Shown: positions 22,339 through 32,707 of the stretch, one piece after another | How the letters are laid out: each line of letters begins with the position of its first letter | Position numbering within the stretch: the first letter of the stretch is position 1 | Assembly: GCA_022432975.1 (NCBI GenBank) | Contig: CM039514.1 | Location: 13,252,810-13,316,809, forward strand | Reading direction: 5' to 3' | DNA: 64,000 nucleotides | DNA from: Begonia masoniana | Lineage: Eukaryota; Streptophyta; Magnoliopsida; Cucurbitales; Begoniaceae | The notes under the pieces: generated by a model | What the model saw: only the letters and a program-made list of their open reading frames with translations | Databases searched by the model: none | What the model was told of the DNA's origin: nothing | Program-made: the position numbers and the translations under genes

Positions 22339-24397
22339 TTTTAAATTAAACATAAAAACAACGAAAACTCGTTGTTTTCGTTGTGTCGAGCCCGAGCCCG
22401 AGCGCGAGCGAGAACAGGGGAGAAGCGACGACGGCGACGCGGCGCCGTTCACCGACGAACATCGGCGCCTTCTGGCCAGACGGCGGCGACGAGCGTGCTT
22501 CGGCCCATCTCCGCGCGCAACCCGAACCGGTAAGCTCGGTTTTCTCCCTGTTTTCGGTTCGATTTTGGGCCGCGAAGAACGAGCTCGATTAAGCTCTGAT
22601 TTCCGGCCACTTTTGGCTGTTCTTAGCGTCAAATGGCCGAGCATAACGCCGGCTATGGTTGCCGTGCGTTTAAGTGCTCAAATTGAGCGAAAACAGTGGA
22701 TGCCCGAATTGGGCATTTCGGGTTTCTTGGGTGAAACCTCGATTTTACATTTGGTTATGCTAATTGAGCGTATAGGAGGTTGATTGGTGAAGAAATAGAC
22801 GAGAATTAATGGAAAACCGAAAATGGTGAAATTCTCGGCTTAGGGCAGATTCGGGTTTTTGGATTTTTGACCTAGCTAGAGTTGTTTGTTTTTAAATTCA
22901 TTTTGGCGGATTGAAATAGGTTATTAGAGGAGTACGTGGCCGCTAGAATCGTTCGATTCCGATAACCGGCGCGAAAGTTACGCACATTTTAAGTTTCGGG
23001 TCGGTTTTTACCGAACCCAAATTAGTGGCCGTTTAGTTAGATTTTAGTTGGATTAAAGCTTTAGGAAATTGCTTTAGTTAAGGTTTTGTTAATTTGGACG
23101 TTTAGAAGCTTAAATTAGTTTTGACGTCAATGTTGTGTTTTGCTTCAGACAAACAACGCTCGTAGACGAAGCTCAGCGTGCTACGGACGACAGGTAAGTC
23201 TCTCGTGACTTGTTTGGCGATTGGCCTACACCATAAGATTTCTTGTTGTTCGAGGAAATTGGAGATTATAGTAAGTGTCGGGCGAATAGGTTGGGTAGTT
23301 AGGTTAATTTCTTATTAGGTTATGTTTCTATTCGTCTTGATGGTATGCACGTTCATTGTTTGTTATTGCTTTGATTATGTTTATAGTATTGCACATGTTC
23401 ACGCATCATGTTTCTGAAAAGCACGAAAAAGGAATTTCTATGCATGTTTTCATGAAAAGGAAAAGGATAATGTAAATGTATGAATGAATGTAATCTGGTC
23501 AAGGAGGTGGCGGTGGTTCAGACATGGCTGCTTGGGGAGCATGTTTTCCCCCCGGTTAGATACGAGGGGCTATCCAATCGCGGGATATGCCGCTCCTATC
23601 TAGCGAGAGTGAGGCCACGGTGACATTATGTAATGAAATGAATAGCGAAAAGGTAGGAAGCATGTTTTATGAACTGCACGCATAGCATGCATTGCATTCA
23701 CGTAGACTTACTGAGCCTTAAGCTCACGACTTATTTTTATGGTGTAGGTGACCTCTACACAGGTGAGGATGAGATCCCTCCACCCGAGGCATGAACAGTT
23801 GAAGAAAGATGGCCGTGGGAGTGTGCTGGGCAGTCGACGCGTAATTGACCCGTGGGGATGTAGGTATATGATTTGGGGACTTGATATGAAATGTATAGTT
23901 TGTCATATTAGGATGTTTGGGTTATTCTGGATAGAAATATGTAAGTGATAGGTGTAGGCTGTGGTAAATATTGTTGAATTGCTATGGATAACGAAACTGT
24001 TTTGAATTTACAACTTTCTGGAACTGCTTGGGACTTTCTTTTTAAACAGGAGGAATGTTTGGTTTTTAAATGGATCCATGCAGTTCGTTTTCTTGGAAAA
24101 TGTGTTTTGTTTACTTATGTCTCGAGTCGTTCTGAGTGAGATTATGGAGGATGTATGAGCGTCAAGAGATTTGATGTTGAACTGTATAATTGAGATGTAG
24201 ATAAGAAATGATATTGTCAGGATGTGATGAATTGATGAGTTGAGGAATGATAGAAGGTTGAGTGGTTTTATGTAAACTGTTTTTATATGATAAATGAATT
24301 TGCTTTAAAGGTTTTCGAGAATGTTTTTAATTGGTTTAGAGGCTTAAAAAGGAAAATTTTATACGGGAAAAATAGGTACAGTTTTAGGGGTGTTACA
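22042..24397 (+). repeat. Element B 3' LTR
   Basis: Nearly identical to the 5' LTR. Differences include a shorter (TTA)n (about 22303-22336) and single-base changes near 22197, 22494, 22618, 22986, 23218, 23542 and 23587. Carries the same intron-like leader and stem arms. Confidence 0.93.
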
Positions 24398-24402
24398 TAT
24401 TA

Positions 24403-26388
24403 TGACCTTGATACCGACATATATGACACGACATTATAGATTTCTTCCTAGAAATGGTCGGCCTCAACGGCACATCCACATCACGCATTGTATTTTTCTT
24501 CGACCTACCAGGCTGGCACCTTCTCTCGGGTGGAATGATTGCGTGTATTCTGTGCACGGGCGGCCACTTGTCCATGCCACTAATGAGACAAATGAAGTTT
24601 GAGTACATCTCTACATATGTCGCCTGGTGAAAGTGTCGATGAACGAAATTTTTCGGTGCCAGTCTCATTAAATGCATGCATGAAATGTAATGAACACATG
24701 AGATTTTAGTAAGCTCCCACCTGCAACAGTTGCACGCACTTGCATTTAGGTCGAAAACATATTGTTCATTGTCGTTGCTGACCTCAAATGGTGTACCTCT
24801 TGCTAACAGAGCATTCCGATTTCGAGCTATACGTTCTAGCTTCCCAAGTTTTTTATTTGTCTTAGGACACAAGAGGTCTGTTGACAAGAGCATCATCTTG
24901 TATTTTTTTACAATGCGAGTCATCAAACACTTTCAAATCATCTTGAACATGGTCAGGATCAGTTTGTCCTTGGCTGGCAATATAATTACATTGAACAACT
25001 CGCATAAATTATTCGAGCCCATATCACACATGGGAATCGAGGAAAACGCATGACTAGCCGAATAGCTAGGCTGCGTTCATTGAAGCCATGCGTGGGTACC
25101 TGGGTTAATCTGATGCAGTTTCCTCATTTATATCTAAAAATGAAAATTTGTGGTTATCCTGGCCGAATTCCACATTGCATCTCTAAAAGCTCTGCCCTAA
25201 AATTAGTTTTTGAAGTTTATGTACATATGCCTGAGGCAGTAGAGGTGTTTAGCTAAACCTAATTCTTCTCTACAACACGTGACAGCCTTAATATTTGTGT
25301 TGGGAAAATAATAAAAATACCACTGTTGTAAAACGTGGAGAGTATTGATCAGGATAATTTCCAGGAATGACTGTACTGGACAATCTTCTAGAAATAATTA
25401 CCTATCTAAGTAAGTTCCCAGGAAAGGTTGGAAGGGTCACAAACAGTCTCATTTAAAATTCAGTCTCCTAGACATAACTTTCTTATGCAGTACAATTACA
25501 CTACTAAATAAGCGGTGCGAGAAACAATAAGAAATGTGATCCGACACAATTGTACCTTTTGTCAATCTGATACAATTGTCCATCCACGTCAATCTTGAGT
25601 GTCTAGGTCTTCCTTCAATATTTGTAAAAACCACTTCCATGAGTCTGTGCACTCTGACTCCACATTGGCAACGATAACAGGACATATGTAATCGTTGCCA
25701 TCAATACTGACGGTTGTGAGTAATTGACAGGGACAAGAGCCCTTCAGATGACAACTTTCCAAATAAATAATAGGTCTGACACGCTTCAACAATCCTGCCT
25801 TAGTAGCTATACACATGTACATTCTTTCAAATACGCATGACTCATTCTGGTCAGAGCCCACCAGGTGACCATGTATTTTCATTGTGATACCTAGATTTGA
25901 TCTAAATATTTCTACTGCATATGAATGAAGTAGTTTAAAATGTTCGTCGCCCCTCCAGTCATTAAGTTTTCAAGCATCGCTTTTTGCTCCTCTATCAAGA
26001 CTGGGTGTAATGTTCACATTCAAATATTTCTTCACCGTCTCGATAATAGAAGGAATTTTTTATGTAGGTTGATTTTTGAACCTATCCAAATAATGGTTTG
26101 CCACTCATTTTGCAGTAGCGTTATGATTCTCAATTTTTCTTGCACAGTTGTGAGAATCGATGTAACTCTTTATTTGGAATGTAAGCTCATTTTGCATGAT
26201 CGAAGCATGCAGTCGCCACTCACATTAATCTTCACACACTGTTGTGAGTCGTCGAGTTTCACTTTTAATGAATTTGATGTCATTTCCATTATTCAAAACA
26301 TATTAAACTATTTCTTCTCCAATGGCCTGTAGAGAACGATAATTTTTACCCAAAAAAAACCCATAGAAATTTCTTTGCTTACCGGTAT
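24403..26388 (-). pseudogene. MULE-1 transposase, central and SWIM parts
   Basis: On the minus strand, 25882-25589 carries the MULE catalytic core (PIIYLESCHLKG, QLLTTVSIDGNDY, ESECTDSWKWFLQILKEDL). The first core aspartate (normally L-D-G) is glutamate here. After a degraded middle (25588-24930), 24926-24403 carries the SWIM zinc finger (C-N-C...SCVH, about 24734-24690) and the first half of a zinc knuckle. MuDR-type transposases use such domains to bind the terminal repeats and cut DNA. Frameshifts, the replaced aspartate and element B make it inactive. The N-terminal part (25883-26388) is decayed and continues beyond the palindromic insert at 27974. Confidence 0.85.
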
Positions 26389-26502
26389 TGTAACAACCCC
26401 CCCACAACTCTTGGACCGGGCCTCGCCCCGCACCCAGATCAGGGCAAGCTGTGTAGTCCCGGCAGGGCCCTGCCACGTGGCAGCCACACAGGCCCAACAC
26501 GT

Positions 26503-26722
26503 GTACTCACGATCTTCCCTCTCCCTGCACAGGGTTTTTGCCTTCCCCCTCACTCGAACCTAGGACCTCAGGGACTAGTACCTGAGCTACAAGTGAGGAG
26601 TACCACTTGAGCTAGCTCAGTGGTACTCCTCATTCGTAGCCCAGGGACTTGTCCCTGAGGTCCTGGGTTCGAGTGGGGGGAAGGCAAAAACCCTCTTCAG
26701 GGGGAGGGAAGATCGTGAGTAC
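26503..26722. repeat. Head-to-head palindrome with tRNA-like (SINE-like) promoter boxes
   Basis: Centred at TGAGCTAGCTCA (26608-26619). Outward to the right it reads TAGCTCAGTGGTA, a good pol III A box, and about 50 nt later GGGTTCGAGT, a good B box. The left arm is a diverged inverted copy of the same. This looks like two tRNA-derived sequences joined head to head. A tRNA fold is not complete, so it is not a tRNA gene. Confidence 0.55.
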
Positions 26723-26882
26723 ACGTGGCGGGCCTGTGTGGCTACCACGTGGCAGCAACCCATCGGTGGGACCTGCACGACTTGAGCCTGCAGGAACGGT
26801 GTCCAGGCCATTACATAAAAGGTGCCTTTTTTGTAACAACCCCCCCACACCTCTTGGGCTAGGCCTCGCCCCGCACCCAAGT

Positions 26883-27741
26883 TGTAACGACCCCGTTTCC
26901 CAGCAAGATATTGTCCGCTCTGGGGATTGGGCCATAGCACAATATCCTCCCCTCACGGCTTTGTTTGGCGAGAACTTCCCGGAAGGTCACCCAACCTGCG
27001 ATTGCTCTCGCCAAAGAACTTTTAACCTCGGAGTTCTTATGGGATCCGTTGCCAATCGTGCTCCAAAATGCGTCTTGCTATGTTGGGAGGGTCTCTTTAT
27101 ATATGTTTCATTTCCACATACTTCCCCAAGCGATGTGGGATTGTGACGGCCCCTCTTTCAGCGACCGAACCCTCCGGCCCAACCCTCTGGGATCCGTGGA
27201 GTTTTAACCCACCTCCGGCCCCAATCGGGCCGTAGCCTCTGAGTATCCGTGGAGCGTGGGTGGTCCCAATACATACGTTGAAAGTCGGGTCATCACAATC
27301 ACCTCCCCCTTGGGGGCCCAACGTCCTCGTTGGCCACATTTCCTGTTGGGTACAGGCTCTGATACCATTTGCAACGACCCCGTTTCCCAGCAAGATATTG
27401 TCCGCTCTGGGATTGGGCCGTAGCACAATATCCTCCCAACCTGGGATTGCTCTCGCCGAAGCACTTTTAACTTCAGAGTTCTTATGGGATTCGTTGCCAA
27501 TCGTGCTCCAAAACGTGTCTTGCTATGTTTTGAGGGTCTCTTACATATGTTTCATTTCCACATACTTCCCCAAGCGATGTGGGATTGTGACGGCCCTTCT
27601 TTCAATGACCGAACCCTCCGGCCCAACCCTCTGGGATCCATAGAGTTTTAACCCACCTCCGGCCCCAACCGGGCTGTAGCCTCTGAGGATCCGCGGAGCA
27701 TGGGTGGTCCGAACACATACGTTGAAAGTTGGGTCATCACA
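26883..27741 (-). mobile_element. Cassandra TRIM 1
   Basis: LTRs 26883-27297 (415 bp) and 27370-27741 (372 bp) flank a 72-bp core with a primer site for initiator tRNA-Met (plus-strand GGCTCTGATACCA, 27355-27367) and a purine tract. TSD CAAGT/CAGGT, one mismatch. On the minus strand the LTR at 26883 contains a 5S-rRNA-like segment (about 27056-26970: GGATCCCATAAGAACTCCGA, then GGTTGGGTGACC). The other LTR lacks 43 bp, including its GGTGACC part. Cassandra elements are non-autonomous and are transcribed from this 5S-type promoter. Confidence 0.9.
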
Positions 27742-27973
27742 CAGGTCAGATCAAGCTGTGCAGTTCTGGGAAGGCCCTGCCACGTGGCAGCCACACAGGC
27801 CCACCACGTGTACTCACGATCTTCTCTCTACAGGGAGAGGGAAGATCGTGAGTACACGTGGTGGGCCTGTGTTGCTGCTACGTGGCAGGGCCCTGTCGGG
27901 ACTGCACAGCTTGCCCTGACCTGGGTGCGGGGCGAGCCCCGGCCTAAGAGGTGTGGGGGGTTGTTACAGGTAT

Positions 27974-28203
27974 GCTTTTCACCTTGTCATCTTTCGATTC
28001 GACCGGTGTTTGAAGCTCATCGTCTAGGGTTGCGAGGTTGAATGCACCTCTATTTCTCAATCACCTTCTAAATGACTGAATGCTCGAAGATCCCCGTATA
28101 TGGGCGTGTCATTCAAATACCAGTCTATGTTGGCAGCTTGATTTGTTGCCTTGTCTGCATCAAACTATCTACTCGAATCAGAATTCATCAATATCGCTAC
28201 ATG

Positions 28204-28205
<2 letters not shown>
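27974..28205 (-). pseudogene. MULE-1 transposase, N-terminal/5' fragment
   Basis: Homologous in order to MULE-2 50829-50961 and 57645-57745 (shared GAATGCACCTCTA, AATGCTCGAAGATC, GTGTCAT-CGAATACCA words). It marks the 5' end of the transposase on the minus strand. Similarity ends at the (AT)n run, so the terminal repeat of MULE-1 is lost. No continuous frame remains. Confidence 0.65.

Positions 28206-28258
<53 letters not shown>
28206..28258. repeat. (AT)n microsatellite
   Basis: About 25 AT units followed by GTATATATT, located exactly where similarity between MULE-1 and MULE-2 stops. Confidence 0.95.
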
Positions 28259-28261
<3 letters not shown>

Positions 28262-28870
28262 TAAGGCAACTTACGATATTGTATTCCTAAATAAAAATCC
28301 CTAAACCTAGTTAGGGAGTTTATTTACGTCACAATTAATTTTCAAACAATTGCTTCTCTCTTTTATGCCTTTCGGGTAGTAATTTGTAAAGGTCAATAAG
28401 TTAATCTTATTTTCACTGAAATTTGAGATTGTGGCACTACTGTCCATACAGTTACGACATAGTATATAACACTATTTTAAATACATGCCCCACCGATTGT
28501 TCAGGGAACCAATTTTAAAACGTTAAAAGTTCTAAAAATAAATCCATATATGCAGAAATTTTCTAATTTGTGGTTTTCACTAGAATCTAGTTTAATTAGC
28601 AACCCCAAATGATTATTTTTTCCCAAGAAAGAACTAGGGTAGTTAGGATCACGAATAGCCGTTTCTCGTGAAGTTTCCTTTTCTTATTTTTTCTTACAAG
28701 ATAGCTTCTCTGATTGATTGTCATAGACAATATCAGCAATTATAGTAGAAAACTCTAAGATGCCTGCAAGAATAGCTAAAAGCTCCTAACTTGTTTAGAA
28801 CCCAATAACTCATCCGGTAATACTACATTGTTAGATCAAGATATTTATTTACCATTAAAATTTGAATCAA
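28259..28870. other. Intergenic AT-rich sequence
   Basis: No long frame, repeat or transposon similarity to the rest of the window is visible on either strand. It may be one of the few non-TE stretches here. Confidence 0.5.
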
Positions 28871-28951
28871 GTCGATATGTCCGAGTGGTTAAGGAGGCTG
28901 ACTTGAAATCTATTAGGTTTCACCTGCGTAGGTCGAACCTTGCTGTCGACG
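28871..28951 (+). pseudogene. Degenerate tRNA-Ser(TGA)
   Basis: GTCGATATGTCCGAGTGG begins an 81-nt sequence with the layout of plant nuclear tRNA-Ser: 7-bp acceptor stem closed by TGTCGAC, discriminator G, D arm GAGTGGTTAAGGAG, anticodon loop CTTGAAA (TGA) and a variable arm. The anticodon stem has mismatches (GCTGA against TCTAT), and the T loop has lost one T (GGTCGAACC instead of GGTTCGAACC), which damages the B-box promoter. Probably a pseudogene. Confidence 0.7.
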
Positions 28952-29156
28952 ATTCTTTTTAGTTTTCATTTTTTGTTGTTTTATTTCAACTGCAGAGGCC
29001 GCCATTGTTGGGCTTTGCAAGATAAAAAAAGGAGTTGGTTTTAGTCATTTCAGCCAAACAAAACAAGAGCAGAAGAGAAACCCACATTAATTATGGTTAA
29101 AAGATCAGACTATGTAGGATTCTGAGTAGCTGAAGTTTCTGATACTCTCTCTTCCG

Positions 29157-29189
<33 letters not shown>

Positions 29190-29341
29190 GACTAAACAAA
29201 GGTTCCATTTTCATCCACTCCTTTCTCTACTTTTCTCTCATCTCCATCTTCTCAGTAGCCATTTGAGTTCACCTCCACATGGCCTCCTACCTATCTCCTT
29301 CTTCCATTTTGCTCCAATCAAACTTTCAGTCCTCTTCTTTG

Positions 29342-29382
<41 letters not shown>

Positions 29383-29572
29383 GTTGTAGTTCGCATCAAC
29401 AATTCTAATAACTTTTTGTTTCTCTTTTACAGTGTAAAACTGAAGGATTCATGGCATCATCTTTCAAATTGGAGTAAAATTTCATGTAGAATAACTTGGA
29501 GTGTCAAGCAAAAGGTTAGAAATGCGTTTGTTATAAAAATTTGAAGAAAAATACTATGTTACAAACTTTAAA
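28952..29572. other. Intergenic sequence with (GA)n and (TC)n runs
   Basis: Contains a (GA)n run near 29157-29185 and a (CT)n run near 29348-29379, on either side of a pyrimidine-rich stretch. A 93-codon frame over the (CT)n run is not supported as a gene. Nothing else recognised before MULE-2 begins. Confidence 0.5.
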
Positions 29573-30050
29573 GGGCAAAAACTATTTACAACCTCAAAGT
29601 ATCGATTTTTTTTTTTAAAAAAAAACCCTTACTAAACAAACCTCAAACCATAAAAAATCTAACAATCTAAATCCCGACGGACGTCCGATAGCACCTCGTT
29701 TCGCATTTTACAAAGAGAATGGGCGACCGTTCTCCAAGCTCAGCCCCTCGTTCTGCCATGGGTCTAATTCCACGTCCACCGCACGTGTAGAACGGGAGAT
29801 CGATATAAAAAGAATGGCTCCCGTTCTATTCGGCCCTCCGGTTCTATCATGGGTCTAATTCCACGTCCACCGCACGTGTAAAACGGGAGACCTATCTAAA
29901 AAGAACGGCCCCCCATTCTATTCGAGGGTGTAGAACCCCCCTCCCCCTATGCACATGCGTTGTATGTGGAAACAACACGGGGGGGCATGTTCAAGACACG
30001 GGCCCTCGTGTTCAGCCCTAGGGTTGATGACAGGGGACGTTCTCCCTCAA
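29573..30050 (+). repeat. MULE-2 left terminal inverted repeat
   Basis: Strongest match to the reverse complement of 58200-58424 is over 29599-29725. Inward it becomes GC-rich, with a 92-bp tandem pair (CATGGGTCTAATTCCACGTC at about 29757 and 29849) and repeated ACGGG blocks that have counterparts in the right repeat. Divergence between the two arms is high. Confidence 0.7.
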
Positions 30051-30072
30051 ACGAAGGGCCAATTTTCTATTA

Positions 30073-30083
30073 GTATATATAAT
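30073..30083 (+). promoter_or_regulatory. TATA box for the MULE-2 second gene
   Basis: GTATATATAAT just inside the left terminal repeat, about 340 bp before the ATG at 30423. The mirror position on the other side (57827-57836) has a TATA-like sequence for the transposase, as expected when each terminal repeat drives one gene. Confidence 0.5.
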
Positions 30084-30422
30084 ATCATCGCCCTATGCAC
30101 TCTCCTTCGTATGAAACTGAGAGAAATATTGCTGAATCCATGATTTTTGTTGTAAAAAATCATCAAATCTTAGCCCTCACTGCCCAAAATTTGAAGCGTC
30201 ATCGTCGAGAACCCAAACCCGAGGCTTCCACCGTCAAAAAACTGAAATCGAGCCTCTCAATTGGCAAAAATCCGAAACTCGAGCCTCCTAATCACCAAAA
30301 ATCCCAAACCTAAGCCTGCTCATCGCTGAAAATCCTCTAATCTGACACCATTTTGCTTAAAATCCCCAAACCCACTCCCATTTTATTTAAAATTGCCAAA
30401 AATTGGAGCCATAATTTTTTAA

Positions 30423-30798
30423 ATGGCCCCCAAAATTTTTTTGAAACAAAAGGCTACCGTGCCCCTGACACAAGCTAGCACATCAAACCAGGCACCTTCA
30501 TCACAAGGTGCTCCGGATCAAGTGCCGCGACCTCCGATTGGTTATTTGTTGATAAAATTTTAAAACCAGGGGTGTCAACAAGCAGTTCGAGCGAGATATG
30601 TCAATGCGCTCGATTATTTATGAGAAGACTGTCAACTTCAATGGTTGAGAGTCTTTGGGGATCAAGGAGATGTTTGATCGCATCTCCTTGCACGGAGTGT
30701 ACAACATGCGGGGAGACCGATATGACAAAATTGTTCACTTATTTTACACGAACTTGACCACTACCAGGAGGGAGGGGTGCTTGAAGACGTACCTATTT
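30423..30798 (+). pseudogene. MULE-2 second gene, N-terminal part (putative plant transposon protein family)
   Basis: ATG at 30423 opens 46 codons of a Ser/Thr/Gln/Pro-rich start (MAPKIFLKQK...). A frameshift or small deletion near 30560 leads into FERDMSMRSIIYEKTVNFNG, a stop, then ESLGIKEMFDRISL, NMRGDRYDKIVHLFYTNL and TTTRREG. This pattern (ERxV-NF, 'G-KELFD', 'YD-LVREFYANL') fits the 'putative plant transposon protein' domain (Pfam Transposase_32, from memory). The frame is cut at codon-level precision by the insertion at 30799 and continues in phase at 42062. Its role in transposition is unknown. Confidence 0.65.
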
Positions 30799-32707
30799 TA
30801 GCACCCGGTTTCATTGAACCAACTTGTCTTATCAACTAATAGTATACATCTTATGGATGAGATTGGTGGAAATATTGATAGGGTTAATGAGTGACTAAGT
30901 AAGAGCATAATGGTAAATTGAGACCTATAGTAATAACCTATTTAAAGAAAGAGACTTTGTAATTAATGCACTGTAGCCGACACTATTCCCTATATTTTCT
31001 CTTTCGATTTTCAGCTCAAGCAGCAGAGCTCCCTAGGCGATTCTTCTACCTGATTGTCCTCCGAACTAGGTGAGTCTTATTTTTGATTCCTTGCTATAAC
31101 AGTAGCTAGCGATGATTTGAGAGAGCATAAATGTGAGTTTCATGAATGCCGTATGAGTGAGCTAGTTTGGGTTTTGTGGTAAATCGGGAATGCTCAATAA
31201 ACTAAGCTTCCAAACTAGTGTCTCTAGAATTCTAGCGGTTTAGAATGGAGTTTAGAGAAAGTCTAATGTATGTTCTGTCTATGGCTTTAGGTTTGAGTAA
31301 GCTCTCGAGGTAGTCTTCCACCCAATACTTTACAGGAGACCAAGTAAGTAAAGTATGCTTGTGCCTTTGGGCTTACATCACAAAACAATAGTGTTGTGCA
31401 TGCTTGAATGTGTTTGTATGTCATGCATCATATTTTGAAAGTATGGGAAAATGAATTTACATGAAATGGCATGGTAAGGAATGAACAGACTGTAACAGTT
31501 GTTAAGGGAACTAATCCACCCCTTAATCAAGAGAGAAGATATATGACTTTGAGAGAAGTGATCCAAATCCCAATTTCACAGGGGGATCTGAACAGTTGTT
31601 AAGGAAACTAATCCGCCCCTTAATCGAGAGAGAGGATGTATAACTTTGGGAGGAGTGATTCAACTCCCAATTTAACAAGGAGATCAAATCAGAAACGAAT
31701 GCATATGCAACTGAGATGAGAAAGTAGAAACTGCATGTTTAGAAATTTATGTTTCAGCATTTTCATTTCATTACTGCTTTACTTACTTAGCATTAAGCTA
31801 ATAGATGAGTTTTGTAATGTAGGTGAAGAAGTGACAGCAGGTGTGTTCTCTGAGTTTGCTGAGAACTAGGCAGGTTGGAGGGGTGCATTCATGCACCGAT
31901 CTGGCAACTGATGGGGCGGTTTAACTGGTGTCAGTAGATGAAAAGGTTTAGTGGACCTTGATTCAATTTAAACATGTTGAGAGTTTTAGTGACAGTAGTA
32001 GTTTTTATGTTTTGAATACGATTTGAGACTTTTCTGATAATGATACTCTGTTAGTTTTAATAGTGGTTTTTACAAAATTTTGGAGTAGTACACGGATTTA
32101 AGTAGTTTTGAACGGTTTTAGTAAAATGCTCAAGTTCTTTTGGTAGCCGGAGTTTTCTTTGATTAGAGTGAAATTGTTGCTATGCTGTTTTCGTTGAGTG
32201 TTTTGAGCTATCGGTAGATGATGTCTATCGGTAGAAGTCGAGAGTTTTGTCTATCGATGGATTTAATCCATCGGCAGAAGTCGAGAGTTTTGTCTATCGG
32301 TGGATGTAGTCCATCGGTGGATGTGAGTATTAGAATTGGTCGTTTTGTGACCGGGTGATGTCGAATATTATATCTATCGGAAGATATAGAAGGAAATTTG
32401 TCATTTTGTAATCGGAAGATGTCTTCAGAAGAATCCGTCGGAAGATGTCTCCAGTAGAAGCCATCAGTAGATGTCTTCGGCATAAGTCTTTAGTAGCCTT
32501 GTCGTTTTGTAATCGGAAGGTGTATGCTGAGAATGTTTGTCGTTTGTGAGCGGTAGACATCATCTGTCGAATTATTTCAATCGCATGGATATCACGTGGT
32601 CTGTGCGGTAGAGGTGTTTTGTCGTTTAGTGATCGCTCGATGTGTTCTGTTCTGTCTGTGAGTAAAAGACTTTTGTCGTTTAGTAATCAGTCGATGTGTT
32701 CTGTTTT
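30799..32707 (+). repeat. E-family LTR, first part (host of element C)
   Basis: Starts (TT)TAGCACCCGG, a mutated TGTAACACCCGG, and aligns with the element E LTR (61158-63249): TATTTAAAG TATA-like box near 30941, exon-1-like CAGCTCAAGCAG, donor CTAG|GTGAG near 31071, second donor AA|GTAAGT at 31344 and acceptor AATGTAG at 31822. Ends at the GTTTT target of element C; the remainder is at 41384-41577. Confidence 0.85.

Larger units (their letters stand above)
15882..24397 (+). mobile_element. Element B: recent gag-only Ty3/gypsy retrotransposon
   Basis: TSD TATTA at 15877-15881 and 24398-24402. LTRs are 2376 and 2356 bp and differ at only about ten positions plus a (TTA)n length change. The core has a tRNA-iMet primer site, an open gag frame, a stub of protease in another frame, 2.5 kb without coding content, and a polypurine tract. 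There is no RT, RNase H or integrase, so it must have been copied by proteins of a related autonomous element (TR-GAG-like). It is inserted in the MULE-1 transposase. Confidence 0.93.
26389..27968. mobile_element. Palindromic foldback-type insertion with TGTAACAACC ends
   Basis: Ends TGTAACAACCCCCCCACA and, inverted, GGTGTGGGGGGTTGTTACA, with TSD GGTAT at 26384-26388 and 27969-27973. MULE-2 has the single empty site near 50824. It consists of two related palindromes: 26389-26831 (arms meeting near 26613) and 26832-27968, whose second copy is split by a Cassandra TRIM (26883-27741). Without Cassandra the second palindrome is about 270 bp. No protein is encoded; frames on both strands mirror each other because of the palindromes. 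Confidence 0.8.
2924..28205 (-). mobile_element. MULE-1, truncated Mutator-like element split by three insertions
   Basis: Segments 2924-4134, 15653-15881, 24403-26388 and 27974-28205 align in order and orientation with MULE-2 (42846-58424). 2924-3060 matches the 3' flank of the second gene of MULE-2 (shared TTTGAAT-TGCAG and GAGTCATAAAACAAA), and the other three pieces are a minus-strand transposase. Inserts are element G (TSD ACAAA), element B (TSD TATTA) and a palindromic element (TSD GGTAT). For the last, MULE-2 shows the uninterrupted site near 50822. Both ends are lost: the left at an LTR, the right at an (AT)n run. No terminal inverted repeat remains. Confidence 0.75.

Noticed and set aside
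26970..27056. 5S rRNA gene
   Set aside because: Only the internal-promoter half resembles 5S, it lies within an LTR with primer site and TSD, and it repeats in other Cassandra copies.
26649..27643. Long overlapping frames on both strands
   Set aside because: They come from GC-rich palindromes and Cassandra LTRs; no protein family is recognisable and 5S-like sequence lies inside them.
28640..28800. Possible organelle-derived insert
   Set aside because: Some words looked plastid-like, but I could not match any plastid gene or tRNA; the neighbouring tRNA-Ser is of nuclear type.
29263..29544. 93-codon frame with a Leu/Ser run
   Set aside because: It is read through a (CT)n microsatellite; no other support for a gene.
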